From: Bacteroidales bacterium UBA1208
GTDB taxonomy: Bacteria; Bacteroidota; Bacteroidia; Bacteroidales; P3
DNA: 5,664 nucleotides
NCBI GenBank assembly: GCA_002309955.1
Contig: DBXQ01000099.1
Span: 2,560 to 8,223 of the forward strand
Reading direction: 5' to 3'
The position numbers and the translations under genes are program-made. The notes under the pieces are model-generated. The model was not told the origin of the DNA and searched no databases. It saw only the letters and a list, made by a program, of their open reading frames with translations. Shown piece by piece: positions 1 through 5,664 of the stretch (position 1 is its first letter; each line of letters begins with the position of its first letter).

Positions 1-2
1 TC

Positions 3-49
3 GTTCTCCCATTTCAGAAGGAGAACTGAAGGTTTATGTGAGGGAGAAC
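3..49. repeat. Inverted repeats with competing hairpins
   Basis: The 5' arm GTTCTCC (3-9) is perfectly complementary to GGAGAAC at 20-26 (10-base loop). It also pairs with a second copy at 43-49; with that copy the match extends to 8 bp (GTTCTCCC 3-10 with GGGAGAAC 42-49). A third pairing, TTCAG 13-17 with CTGAA 26-30, overlaps the first hairpin. The structures exclude each other. No T-tract follows, so this is not a standard intrinsic terminator. It may be an RNA switch-like leader, an operator, or chance. Confidence 0.35.
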
Positions 50-172
50 CGGGGTCGAACGAGCGAAAAAAGGACATCCGGAAAATTCCTGAACCACGAA
101 GCACGATATACCCGACCCATAGCGACTAACATCGAAAACACGGCGGCAGAACAAAAAAAATAACAAGCCACC

Positions 173-203
173 CAAAAGTAGATACAATAATATCTCGAGA
201 AAC
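173..203 (-). promoter_or_regulatory. Weak candidate promoter directed leftward
   Basis: Read on the minus strand, positions 180-173 are TACTTTTG, an exact match to the Bacteroidales -7 consensus TAnnTTTG. Eighteen bases upstream on that strand lies TTTC, a one-mismatch version of the -33 TTTG box. If real, transcription would start around position 165 and leave the window to the left, implying a divergent gene there. A minus-strand ATG exists at 12-10. The short motif can occur by chance in AT-rich DNA, so the call is weak. Confidence 0.25.
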
Positions 204-220
204 ACGTTATTGAAAGTTGC

Positions 221-1489
221 ATGAAAAAAGGCGTTTTTATAATCCTGATGCTGATGATTGCCGCACCCGCAACGCGTGCAAGTTATCTGCTCATCCCGAT
301 GGACGAGGTGCAGAAAAACCACCTCAAAGCCTATGGGGTGGCCTATTATGCCTTGCAGCGGGAGGTGGAGGTGACGTGGCTGCTCAACTATCGCGGCGGC
401 AGTTTTATGATGAAGTATGCCGACCTGCTCGAAAAGGAGTGCCGGCTGCGGGGCGTGAGCGCCGAAGTGATTGCCGACGGACAGTCGAGCGCCATCCTCT
501 CCGAAATCGCCGACCCATCGGTCAACATGGATGCAGTGAAACTACAGAAAGCCCCTAAGATTGCCGTCTATTCGCCTAAAAACAAGTTGCCCTGGGACGA
601 TGCTGTGACGCTGGTACTCACTTACGCCGAAATACCTTACGACGTGGTGTACGACGACGAAGTGATAGCGGGGGTGCTGCCCACCTACGACTGGCTGCAT
701 CTGCACCATGAGGATTTCACCGGCCAATATGGAAAGTTCTGGGGGAACTACCGCAACCAGCAATGGTATATCGAAGATGTACGCACCCAGGAAGCCACAG
801 CGGCACGGCTGGGGTTCTCGAAAGTCAGCCAATTGAAACTGGCTGTGACCCACAAGATACGCGATTTTGTGATGGGAGGGGGATTCCTCTTTGCCATGTG
901 TTCGGCTCCCGACAGCTACGACGTTGCCCTCTCGGCCGAGAATGTGGACATCTGCGACGTGATGTTCGACGGCGACCCGATGCAGCCCGATGCACAACAG
1001 CATTTGGACTTTAGCAAGACCTTCGCATTTAAAGACTTCCGCATCAGTACCAACCCCACTGAATATGAGATTTCCACCATCGACGTCGACGACCGCTCGC
1101 GCATGCGGACAGTGAACGAGAAGAATGATTTCTTCACCCTGTTTGAATTCTCCGCCAAATGGGATTGGGTACCTACAATGCTCACCCAAAATCATACGCG
1201 CATCATTCACGGCTTCATGGGGCAGACCACCGCTTTCCGCCGCGAATGCGTGAAATCGTCGGCTGTCATACTGGCCGAGAACAAGGCTCTTGGAGAGGTG
1301 CGATACCTCCACGGCGAATACGGCAAAGGCACCTGGACATTTCTCGGCGGACACGACCCCGAAGACTACCGCCATTTTGTGGGCGACCCGCCAACCGACC
1401 TTTCGCTCTATCCCAACTCGCCGGGATACCGACTCATACTGAACAACATCCTGTTTCCCGCCGCCAAAAAGGAGAAACACAAGACTTGA
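221..1489 (+). CDS. Exported GATase1-like protein ('asparagine synthetase B'-labelled family)
   Basis: The product has 422 residues. Residues 1-20 form a signal peptide (MKK, hydrophobic core, T-R-A before S21), so it should be exported to the periplasm. Near the N-terminus is LLNYRGGSF (54-62). A second region (about 112-265) has features of the class I glutamine amidotransferase/ThuA-like fold: a beta strand at KIAVYSP (113-119), then a nucleophile-elbow-like GGGFLFAMCSA (219-229) with Cys227 in the catalytic position. Near the C-terminus, GEYGKGTWTFLGGHDPE (365-381) resembles the strand and H-x-P-E end of such domains, with His378 and Glu381. I recall this Bacteroidales family being named 'asparagine synthetase B', but I see neither an N-terminal catalytic Cys2 (Met1 is followed by a signal peptide) nor an SGGxDS-type ATP loop, so that name is doubtful. 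Substrate and reaction are unknown. The ATG at 221 is chosen because the signal peptide begins there. It is first in a run of three close genes and 48 bases before the next. Confidence 0.85.
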   Translation: MKKGVFIILMLMIAAPATRASYLLIPMDEVQKNHLKAYGVAYYALQREVEVTWLLNYRGGSFMMKYADLLEKECRLRGVSAEVIADGQSSAILSEIADPSVNMDAVKLQKAPKIAVYSPKNKLPWDDAVTLVLTYAEIPYDVVYDDEVIAGVLPTYDWLHLHHEDFTGQYGKFWGNYRNQQWYIEDVRTQEATAARLGFSKVSQLKLAVTHKIRDFVMGGGFLFAMCSAPDSYDVALSAENVDICDVMFDGDPMQPDAQQHLDFSKTFAFKDFRISTNPTEYEISTIDVDDRSRMRTVNEKNDFFTLFEFSAKWDWVPTMLTQNHTRIIHGFMGQTTAFRRECVKSSAVILAENKALGEVRYLHGEYGKGTWTFLGGHDPEDYRHFVGDPPTDLSLYPNSPGYRLILNNILFPAAKKEKHKT

Positions 1490-1537
1490 TTAAACATATA
1501 AAAAACAAACAACATTTTCACCACACCGAACGTTGAA

Positions 1538-2836
1538 ATGAAACACATCCTTATCATATTGTCCGCCATCCTGCTGACCCTCCCTGCCACAGCGCAGAAA
1601 TGGGCCAACTACACCACGAAGAACTCGGACCTCACGGGCAATAACATCCTTGCCATCAATGTCGACAACCGAGGCAACCTGTGGATAGGCACCACCCAAG
1701 GACTCAACAGTTTCAAGAACGGAACTTGGACAGACTATTCCGACTTCAACGAGAAACTCAAAGACCAATTTGTCAACTGCCTCGTCTCGGAAGGCAACAC
1801 CCTGTGGATTGGCACCGACGACTATGGAGTAATAGAATTCAACGGCAACCGATGGTTTGAACACAGCGACGTAACACGCCGGCTCAATATGAAGTACATC
1901 CGCGATATTGCCGTGGACCATGCTGGAACCAAATGGATAGGCGTAACCCTGAGCGGCTTTGTGTCGTACGACGGGGTGAACTGGAACAAATATACGGCCA
2001 ACGACAGTGAACTGCTGAGCGACTTTATCCTGTGTGTGGTGGTGGACAACCGCGACCGCAAATGGATTGGAACAAACGATGGCCTCTGTGTGTTCGACGG
2101 CAACCGCTGGCTGTCGTACACCACCAAGAATTCGAAGATAGCCCACAACATCACCCTTTCCATTGCCATCGACAAAGAGAATGTCAAATGGATTGGCACA
2201 CTCGAAGGGCTGTGCCGTTTCGATGGCGAGAACTGGAAGATTTTCAACACCGACAACAGCCCTATCCCGGGAAATCAAGTCAACGATTTGGTTTTTGACA
2301 AGGAAGGACACCTGTGGATGGCAACCGATGGCGGAGTGGCCGTGTTCGACTGCAACGAGCGATGGGACACTTTCCGTGCAGGCGACAAACTTCCCCGCTG
2401 CATGTTCCAGAATGTGGCTATAGACCGCAACGGCAACTTGTGGTTCGGTACCGACGAGAAAGGGCTATACTGCCTTTCGGACTATAAAATGGCCGACAAC
2501 GCTGTGGCCGAAGAGACCCCAACGCCTGACGGCAACAACACTGCGGCCGCCGCACAAGCTAACACCGAACAATCCCCGAAAGCCAAAACAGAGACTCCCG
2601 AAGCGGAAGACCGCATCAAACTGACTCCGAATCTGGAAGAGGGGTATCTCACCATTACAATGAACGCCTCCGAAGCACAGGTGACATTCCTTAACGCAAA
2701 AGGCGAGAAGGTGCGCACGGTGCCGCGCTACATCAACGGCAGCCATATCAACATCTCGAAGATGAAGAAAGGCACCTATACCGTGAAGGTGAAGACCAAA
2801 AACGGTACCCGCACGGCTAAATTCACACTGAAATAA
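1538..2836 (+). CDS. Secreted seven-bladed Reg_prop propeller protein with T9SS-type C-terminal domain
   Basis: The product has 432 residues. Residues 1-19 are a signal peptide (A-T-A before Q20). Residues 22-315 are seven repeats of the two-component regulator propeller type (Reg_prop), with cores at W49-IGT, W90-IGT, W133-IGV, W176-IGT, W218-IGT, W260-MAT and W302-FGT, spaced 41-43 residues. A second tryptophan per blade (22, 64, 106, 149, 191, 233, 276) precedes each core; the W22 strand probably closes the ring with the last blade. Residues about 317-357 are a linker rich in A, T, E and P. Residues 358-432 look like a type A T9SS sorting domain: LTPN, GYLTITM, VTFLNAKGEKV, INISKMKKGTYTVKVKTKNG and a final strand. 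No histidine kinase, transmembrane or DNA-binding part follows, unlike hybrid two-component sensors. The protein is therefore probably delivered to the outer surface or medium through T9SS. Ligand unknown; the propeller may be a binding scaffold. It lies 48 bases after the previous gene and 35 before dsbD, with no strong Shine-Dalgarno. Confidence 0.9.
   Translation: MKHILIILSAILLTLPATAQKWANYTTKNSDLTGNNILAINVDNRGNLWIGTTQGLNSFKNGTWTDYSDFNEKLKDQFVNCLVSEGNTLWIGTDDYGVIEFNGNRWFEHSDVTRRLNMKYIRDIAVDHAGTKWIGVTLSGFVSYDGVNWNKYTANDSELLSDFILCVVVDNRDRKWIGTNDGLCVFDGNRWLSYTTKNSKIAHNITLSIAIDKENVKWIGTLEGLCRFDGENWKIFNTDNSPIPGNQVNDLVFDKEGHLWMATDGGVAVFDCNERWDTFRAGDKLPRCMFQNVAIDRNGNLWFGTDEKGLYCLSDYKMADNAVAEETPTPDGNNTAAAAQANTEQSPKAKTETPEAEDRIKLTPNLEEGYLTITMNASEAQVTFLNAKGEKVRTVPRYINGSHINISKMKKGTYTVKVKTKNGTRTAKFTLK
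1601..2482 (+). repeat. Tandem propeller-blade repeats, period about 126 bp
   Basis: The coding DNA for the seven propeller blades repeats with a period of about 42 codons. The most conserved DNA string is the WIGT codons (for example TGGATAGGCACC near 1682 and TGGATTGGCAC near 1805 and 2189). Blades have diverged strongly at DNA level, so this is an old protein repeat, not a recent tandem duplication. The seventh core is WFGT at 2441. Confidence 0.85.
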
Positions 2837-2871
2837 ATAAAAACACCGCTATAACGAATCCATCAATCACC

Positions 2872-4923
2872 ATGAAAAAGATTTTATCATTTCTGCTCGG
2901 ACTGAGCCTTGCCTTCATGGCATCGGCCCAGATGCAAGACCCTGCCAAATGGTCTTTCCAAGTAAAGAATCTCAACGAGACTGAATCGGAATTGGTGTTC
3001 ACCGCCCAATTAGACCAAGGGTGGCACATCTATTCCCAGCACACCGATCCCAATGGTCCATTCCCTATCGCTTTCGAATTCACCCCTTCCAGCGATTATA
3101 AGCTCATCGGCCCGGTGAGGGAACCCAAGCCCCATGAGGAATTCGACAAAGATTTTAATTGTACGGTGCGTTCCTTCGAAGGGCGAGTGGTGTTTCGCCA
3201 GAAGATACAACGGCTGGCACAGAAAGATTTCACCGTCAAGGGCACTTTCAGCTACCAACTGTGCAACAACGGCTCGTGCATTGCGCCCGACGACCGCGAT
3301 TTCGCCTTCTCTGTAAAGGGTGCATCGCTGCCCGTGGCCGCTGATAATCTGGTGGCCGAAGAGGCTGCTGCCGACACTGCTGCGGAAGTGCAGCAAGAGG
3401 CCGAGGCCACACCTGACACTGTTGCCCAAGCCGTGGCCGACACCGAAGAGCAGCCCGAAGGGAAAAAACAATCACTCATCGTGGTCTTCTTGCTGGCTTT
3501 GCTGGGCGGTATCCTCACGATGTTTACCCCCTGCGTATTCCCCATGATTCCCATGACTGTGAACTTCTTCATGAACAGCACTGACAACAAACACGCTTCG
3601 CGCCGTCAGGCATGGTTCTTCGGGTTCTCCATTGTCTTCCTCTTCGCCATTCTGGGAGCCATCCTGACCCTTATTTTCGGCCCCGAAGCGCTCTACTTCA
3701 TCGGCACACACTGGGTACCCAACCTCATCTTCTTCATCATCTTCCTTATCTTCTCGCTTAGTTTCTTCGGTCTGTTCGAAATCAAGATGCCCGAGAAGTG
3801 GATTAACAAGTCGGACGAGCAAGCCGACAAAGGCGGCCTGCTGGCGCCCTTCTTTATCGCCCTTACCACGGTATTGGTGTCGTTCAGCTGCACCGGTCCC
3901 ATACTTGGAGCCGCACTGGTAAGCCTCTCCACCAGCACAACCGACCGCTGGGTGTCGCTCATCACCATGCTGGGCTTTGGCATAGGTTTTGCCGCACCCT
4001 TCACATTGTTGGCCATGTTCCCCTCGGTGCTGAAAAACATGAAGTCGGGCGGTTGGCTGAACACGGTGAAAGTAGTGTTCGCATTCCTTGAACTGGCCTT
4101 CGGCTTGAAGTTCCTTTCCATGGCCGACCTCTATTGCAACTGGCGCCTGCTGGACCGCGAGACATACTTGGCTCTGTGGATTGTCATCTTCGGCCTAATG
4201 GGTATGTATCTGCTGGGCAAACTCAAGTTCAAAGGCGATGAAGATTTGCCACATATCGGGGTTGTCCGTCTGTTTCTGGCCATTCTTGACCTGGCCTTTG
4301 TGGTGTATATGATTCCCGGTCTGTGGGGAGCGCCACTTAAAGCCATTTCGGGTTTCATCCCCCCGATGGAGACTCAGGACTTTAATATTGAGCGCAGCAT
4401 AGAAGAGCATGCATCCACTATCACTTACTCGCCAGCCGCAGCCGACCAACTGGGAACCCGCAAGTATGCCGACAAACTGCACATGCCTACCGGCTTCAAC
4501 GGTTTCTTTGATCTGGAAGAGGCCAAGGCCTATGCCAAGCAGGTGGGCAAACCCATCTTCATTGACTTCACGGGCAAAACATGTGCCAACTGCCGCGAGA
4601 TGGAGCATTACGTGTGGGCAGACAAAGAGGTGAAAGAGATATTGACTACGAAGTTCGTCATGTGCGGTCTGTATGTCGATGAGAACACTATCGACCTGCC
4701 CGAGGAGGAATGGGTGACCGACAACAACGGACGTGTGCTGAAAACCCTCGGCCGCCGCAACCTATACTATGAGAAGAGCATGTACAACATGAACGCACAG
4801 CCTTATTACGTCATTATCGACGGCGACGGAAAAGTGCTGACCAAGGAGAACTACAAGTACGACCGCGATGTGCAAAAGTTCATCTCCTACCTGAATGAAG
4901 GACTTGACAACTTTAAAAAATAA
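2872..4923 (+). CDS. dsbD: Thiol:disulfide interchange protein DsbD
   Basis: The product has 683 residues, longer than the E. coli protein (565) because of linkers and an insertion. Residues 1-19 are a signal peptide (A-S-A before Q20). Residues about 24-150 match the DsbD N-terminal periplasmic domain, with the pair C131-NNGS-C136 as the likely redox centre. An A/E/D-rich linker (about 157-199) leads to eight predicted membrane segments (about 201-485), with the key cysteines in TPCVFPMIP (C221) and SFSCTGP (C340). Residues about 541-683 are a thioredoxin-like domain with TCANC (C571, C574) and the cis-proline-type QPYYVI (P644); an insertion (about 602-640) lies between. By family knowledge it relays electrons from cytoplasmic thioredoxin through the membrane domain and C-terminal domain to the N-terminal domain, which reduces periplasmic thiol proteins. 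All three cysteine pairs are present, so it should be active. It ends a run of three close genes and is followed 7 bases later by a strong terminator. Confidence 0.95.
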   Translation: MKKILSFLLGLSLAFMASAQMQDPAKWSFQVKNLNETESELVFTAQLDQGWHIYSQHTDPNGPFPIAFEFTPSSDYKLIGPVREPKPHEEFDKDFNCTVRSFEGRVVFRQKIQRLAQKDFTVKGTFSYQLCNNGSCIAPDDRDFAFSVKGASLPVAADNLVAEEAAADTAAEVQQEAEATPDTVAQAVADTEEQPEGKKQSLIVVFLLALLGGILTMFTPCVFPMIPMTVNFFMNSTDNKHASRRQAWFFGFSIVFLFAILGAILTLIFGPEALYFIGTHWVPNLIFFIIFLIFSLSFFGLFEIKMPEKWINKSDEQADKGGLLAPFFIALTTVLVSFSCTGPILGAALVSLSTSTTDRWVSLITMLGFGIGFAAPFTLLAMFPSVLKNMKSGGWLNTVKVVFAFLELAFGLKFLSMADLYCNWRLLDRETYLALWIVIFGLMGMYLLGKLKFKGDEDLPHIGVVRLFLAILDLAFVVYMIPGLWGAPLKAISGFIPPMETQDFNIERSIEEHASTITYSPAAADQLGTRKYADKLHMPTGFNGFFDLEEAKAYAKQVGKPIFIDFTGKTCANCREMEHYVWADKEVKEILTTKFVMCGLYVDENTIDLPEEEWVTDNNGRVLKTLGRRNLYYEKSMYNMNAQPYYVIIDGDGKVLTKENYKYDRDVQKFISYLNEGLDNFKK

Positions 4924-4930
4924 ATGATAT

Positions 4931-4972
4931 GTCAGGCTCACTGATGCACTTGTCGGTGAGCCTGACTTTTTT
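4931..4972 (+). terminator. Strong intrinsic terminator after dsbD
   Basis: GTCAGGCTCAC (4931-4941) pairs perfectly with GTGAGCCTGAC (4956-4966), an 11-bp stem with a 14-base loop, followed directly by six T (4967-4972). It begins 7 bases after the dsbD stop codon and should end the three-gene transcript. It also lies just 17 bases before the next start codon, so it may limit rather than wholly separate transcription of that gene. Confidence 0.9.
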
Positions 4973-4989
4973 AATAACGTCATCCTGCC

Positions 4990-5406
4990 ATGAAACGACT
5001 GCTGACTTTCGTCGTGTGCCTGTTCTTTCTTGGGACTGTTGCACAGGCTCAAAAAGGCAATAAGGTGGATCGCTTCATCAAAGATTACGAGATATTTGTA
5101 AATGAAGTGGTCGCTACTCCTTTTGCCGATTTTCATGGCGACACACTGAATGATGTGAAAAGACAACAACGGTGTTTTATGCGCCGCTACCGATGGCTAT
5201 ACGACCACCGCATGTCGGAAGACCAGCTGGAGCAATTCAACACCCTATGCGGACGGTATCACAAAAAGATGAGCCGACTGAAGTCGCGCCGCCGCATGGC
5301 AGTCATCAGAGGGAGGGTGAAAGGGCGGTTCGAAAACCTTTTCAAAAAGGATACGAATTCTGCCGACACCCTTTTGCTTGACACCTTACCGATACTTGAA
5401 GAGTAG
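4990..5406 (+). CDS. Small basic exported protein of unknown function
   Basis: The product has 138 residues. Residues 1-20 are a clear signal peptide (MKRLL, hydrophobic core, A-Q-A before Q21), which also fixes the start. The mature part appears mainly helical. Residues 57-120 hold 21 K or R against only 5 D or E, ending in basic runs such as RLKSRRR (96-102); the last 18 residues are mildly acidic (DTNSADTLLLDTLPILEE). Two cysteines remain in the mature protein (C62, C87). I do not recognise the family with confidence. The pattern of an F-V helix near 36-40 followed by Y-D-H, an S-E-D-Q-L helix start and L-C-G-R-Y recalls short Bacteroidales exported proteins of the DUF6565 kind, but this is only a resemblance. 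The gene starts 17 bases after the dsbD terminator and no promoter is evident in that gap. The Cys10 inside the signal peptide is not in a lipobox. Confidence 0.75.
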   Translation: MKRLLTFVVCLFFLGTVAQAQKGNKVDRFIKDYEIFVNEVVATPFADFHGDTLNDVKRQQRCFMRRYRWLYDHRMSEDQLEQFNTLCGRYHKKMSRLKSRRRMAVIRGRVKGRFENLFKKDTNSADTLLLDTLPILEE

Positions 5407-5496
5407 CATATAAGATAAAGCTTCGTATTGATAGCCAAACATTTAAAACAAAATAAACGAAAAACAGACTTTTTGTATAATCCTTATGCTGATTTT

Positions 5497-5529
5497 AACA
5501 ATTCCAAGCATCATGGGAGTTATTTTTTT
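5497..5529 (+). terminator. Weak candidate intrinsic terminator
   Basis: TTCCA (5502-5506) pairs with TGGGA (5514-5518, one G-T pair) around a 7-base loop, and AAC (5497-5499) pairs with GTT (5519-5521) across a 2-base bulge. Seven T follow at 5523-5529. It lies 90 bases after the preceding stop codon. The stem is weak and bulged, so the call rests mainly on the T-tract and position. Confidence 0.4.
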
Positions 5530-5625
5530 GACAAAAACGCTTGTTTCCATTATGTTAAACGCATTTCGTAAACATTTGATACCTATCATATAAAATGTTA
5601 ATTGGGCTCATTACGGAAAAAATAT

Positions 5626-5656
5626 TTTGTCATATCATAAAAAAGTCGTAATTTTG
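5626..5656 (+). promoter_or_regulatory. Bacteroidales-type promoter for a gene beyond the right edge
   Basis: TTTG (5626-5629) is followed after 19 bases by TAATTTTG (5649-5656), an exact fit to the Bacteroidales primary sigma factor pattern (-33 TTTG, spacer about 19-21, -7 TAnnTTTG). The transcription start would fall near 5661-5664, at the window edge, so the gene it serves is not visible. Confidence 0.75.
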
Positions 5657-5664
5657 CACCCGAT

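Larger units (their letters stand above)
1..220. other. Leader/intergenic region, no certain gene
   Basis: This stretch before the first accepted gene holds no gene I can support. On the + strand one frame is open from the window edge (positions 2-163, 53 codons, ending in TAA). It could be the tail of an upstream gene, but its translation has no recognisable motif and is rich in R, E, K and T. The minus strand is also open here. The left part carries short inverted repeats and there is a possible minus-strand promoter near 173-180. I see no TAnnTTTG-type promoter on the + strand for the gene at 221, so its promoter is either non-consensus or further upstream. I looked for a tRNA around the GGGGTCGAAC string at 51-60 and found no T-arm pairing. 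Confidence 0.5.
5407..5664. other. AT-rich intergenic region
   Basis: After the last stop codon there is no open frame worth calling on either strand. The region is strongly AT-rich compared with the genes. It holds a weak candidate terminator (5497-5529), a direct repeat TAAACgcATTT / TAAACATTT at 5556-5577 that could be chance or an operator, and a good promoter at its right edge. It probably separates the small exported-protein gene from a + strand gene beyond the window. Confidence 0.7.

Noticed and set aside
45..62. Possible tRNA T-arm (GGGGTCGAAC)
   Set aside because: The flanks do not form the five-base T stem on either strand and no acceptor or anticodon arm is present.
542..1480. 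Long minus-strand open frame (312 codons) opposite the first gene
   Set aside because: It lies wholly antisense to a gene with signal peptide and fold motifs, its translation has no recognisable domain, and such frames are common opposite moderately GC-rich genes.
1490..2311. Minus-strand open frame (273 codons) opposite the propeller gene
   Set aside because: Its apparent repeats simply mirror the propeller-blade repeats on the + strand; no independent motif or start signal.
3010..3471. Minus-strand and alternate-frame open stretches inside dsbD
   Set aside because: The + strand frame encodes a complete DsbD with all expected cysteines, so these are shadows.
4904..4930. TTGACA followed by TGATAT as a promoter for the small exported-protein gene
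   Set aside because: The TTGACA/-10 pattern is not the Bacteroidales type, the spacer is only 15 bases and the -10 match is poor.
4990..5022. Lipoprotein signal at Cys10 of the small exported protein
   Set aside because: The cysteine sits within the hydrophobic core without a lipobox, and a good A-Q-A cleavage site follows at residue 20.
5461..5478. A-tract/T-tract hairpin (AAAAACAGACTTTTT) as a terminator
   Set aside because: The stem is only A-T pairs with a short loop and too weak; the candidate at 5497-5529 is better.

Overview
The window looks like chromosomal DNA from a member of the Bacteroidota, most likely order Bacteroidales; I cannot fix the genus. The evidence is: exported proteins whose signal peptides end in A-x-A before Q or S; no strong Shine-Dalgarno sequences before the starts; a right-edge promoter matching the Bacteroidales -33/-7 pattern (TTTG, 19 bases, TAATTTTG); a protein built of Reg_prop propeller repeats; and a C-terminal domain that looks like a type IX secretion (T9SS) sorting signal. 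All genes that I accept are on the + strand. Coding DNA is moderately GC-rich and the spacers are AT-rich.

Layout. Positions 1-220 are a leader or intergenic stretch with small inverted repeats, no certain gene, and one weak candidate promoter pointing left. Positions 221-4923 hold three closely spaced genes (gaps of 48 and 35 bases). The first is an exported protein with a class I glutamine-amidotransferase-like (GATase1/ThuA-like) core, of a type I recall being labelled 'asparagine synthetase B' in databases. The second is a secreted seven-bladed propeller with a T9SS-type tail. The third is a full-length DsbD-type thiol:disulfide interchange protein. A strong intrinsic terminator at 4931-4972 closes this unit. 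A small, very basic exported protein of unknown function follows at 4990-5406, starting only 17 bases after the terminator. Positions 5407-5664 are an AT-rich intergenic region with a weak candidate terminator and, at the right edge, a good promoter for a gene outside the window.

How the genes may work together. The first three are probably co-transcribed and all act outside the cytoplasm. DsbD passes electrons from cytoplasmic thioredoxin across the inner membrane to periplasmic thiol partners. The amidotransferase-like protein carries a cysteine in the nucleophile-elbow position and would need that cysteine reduced if it is catalytic; the propeller also carries seven cysteines. A link between DsbD and these two products is therefore plausible, but it is inference. 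I found no mobile element, CRISPR array or RNA gene. The window looks like ordinary chromosome; its interest lies in poorly characterised envelope proteins rather than in an evident new system.
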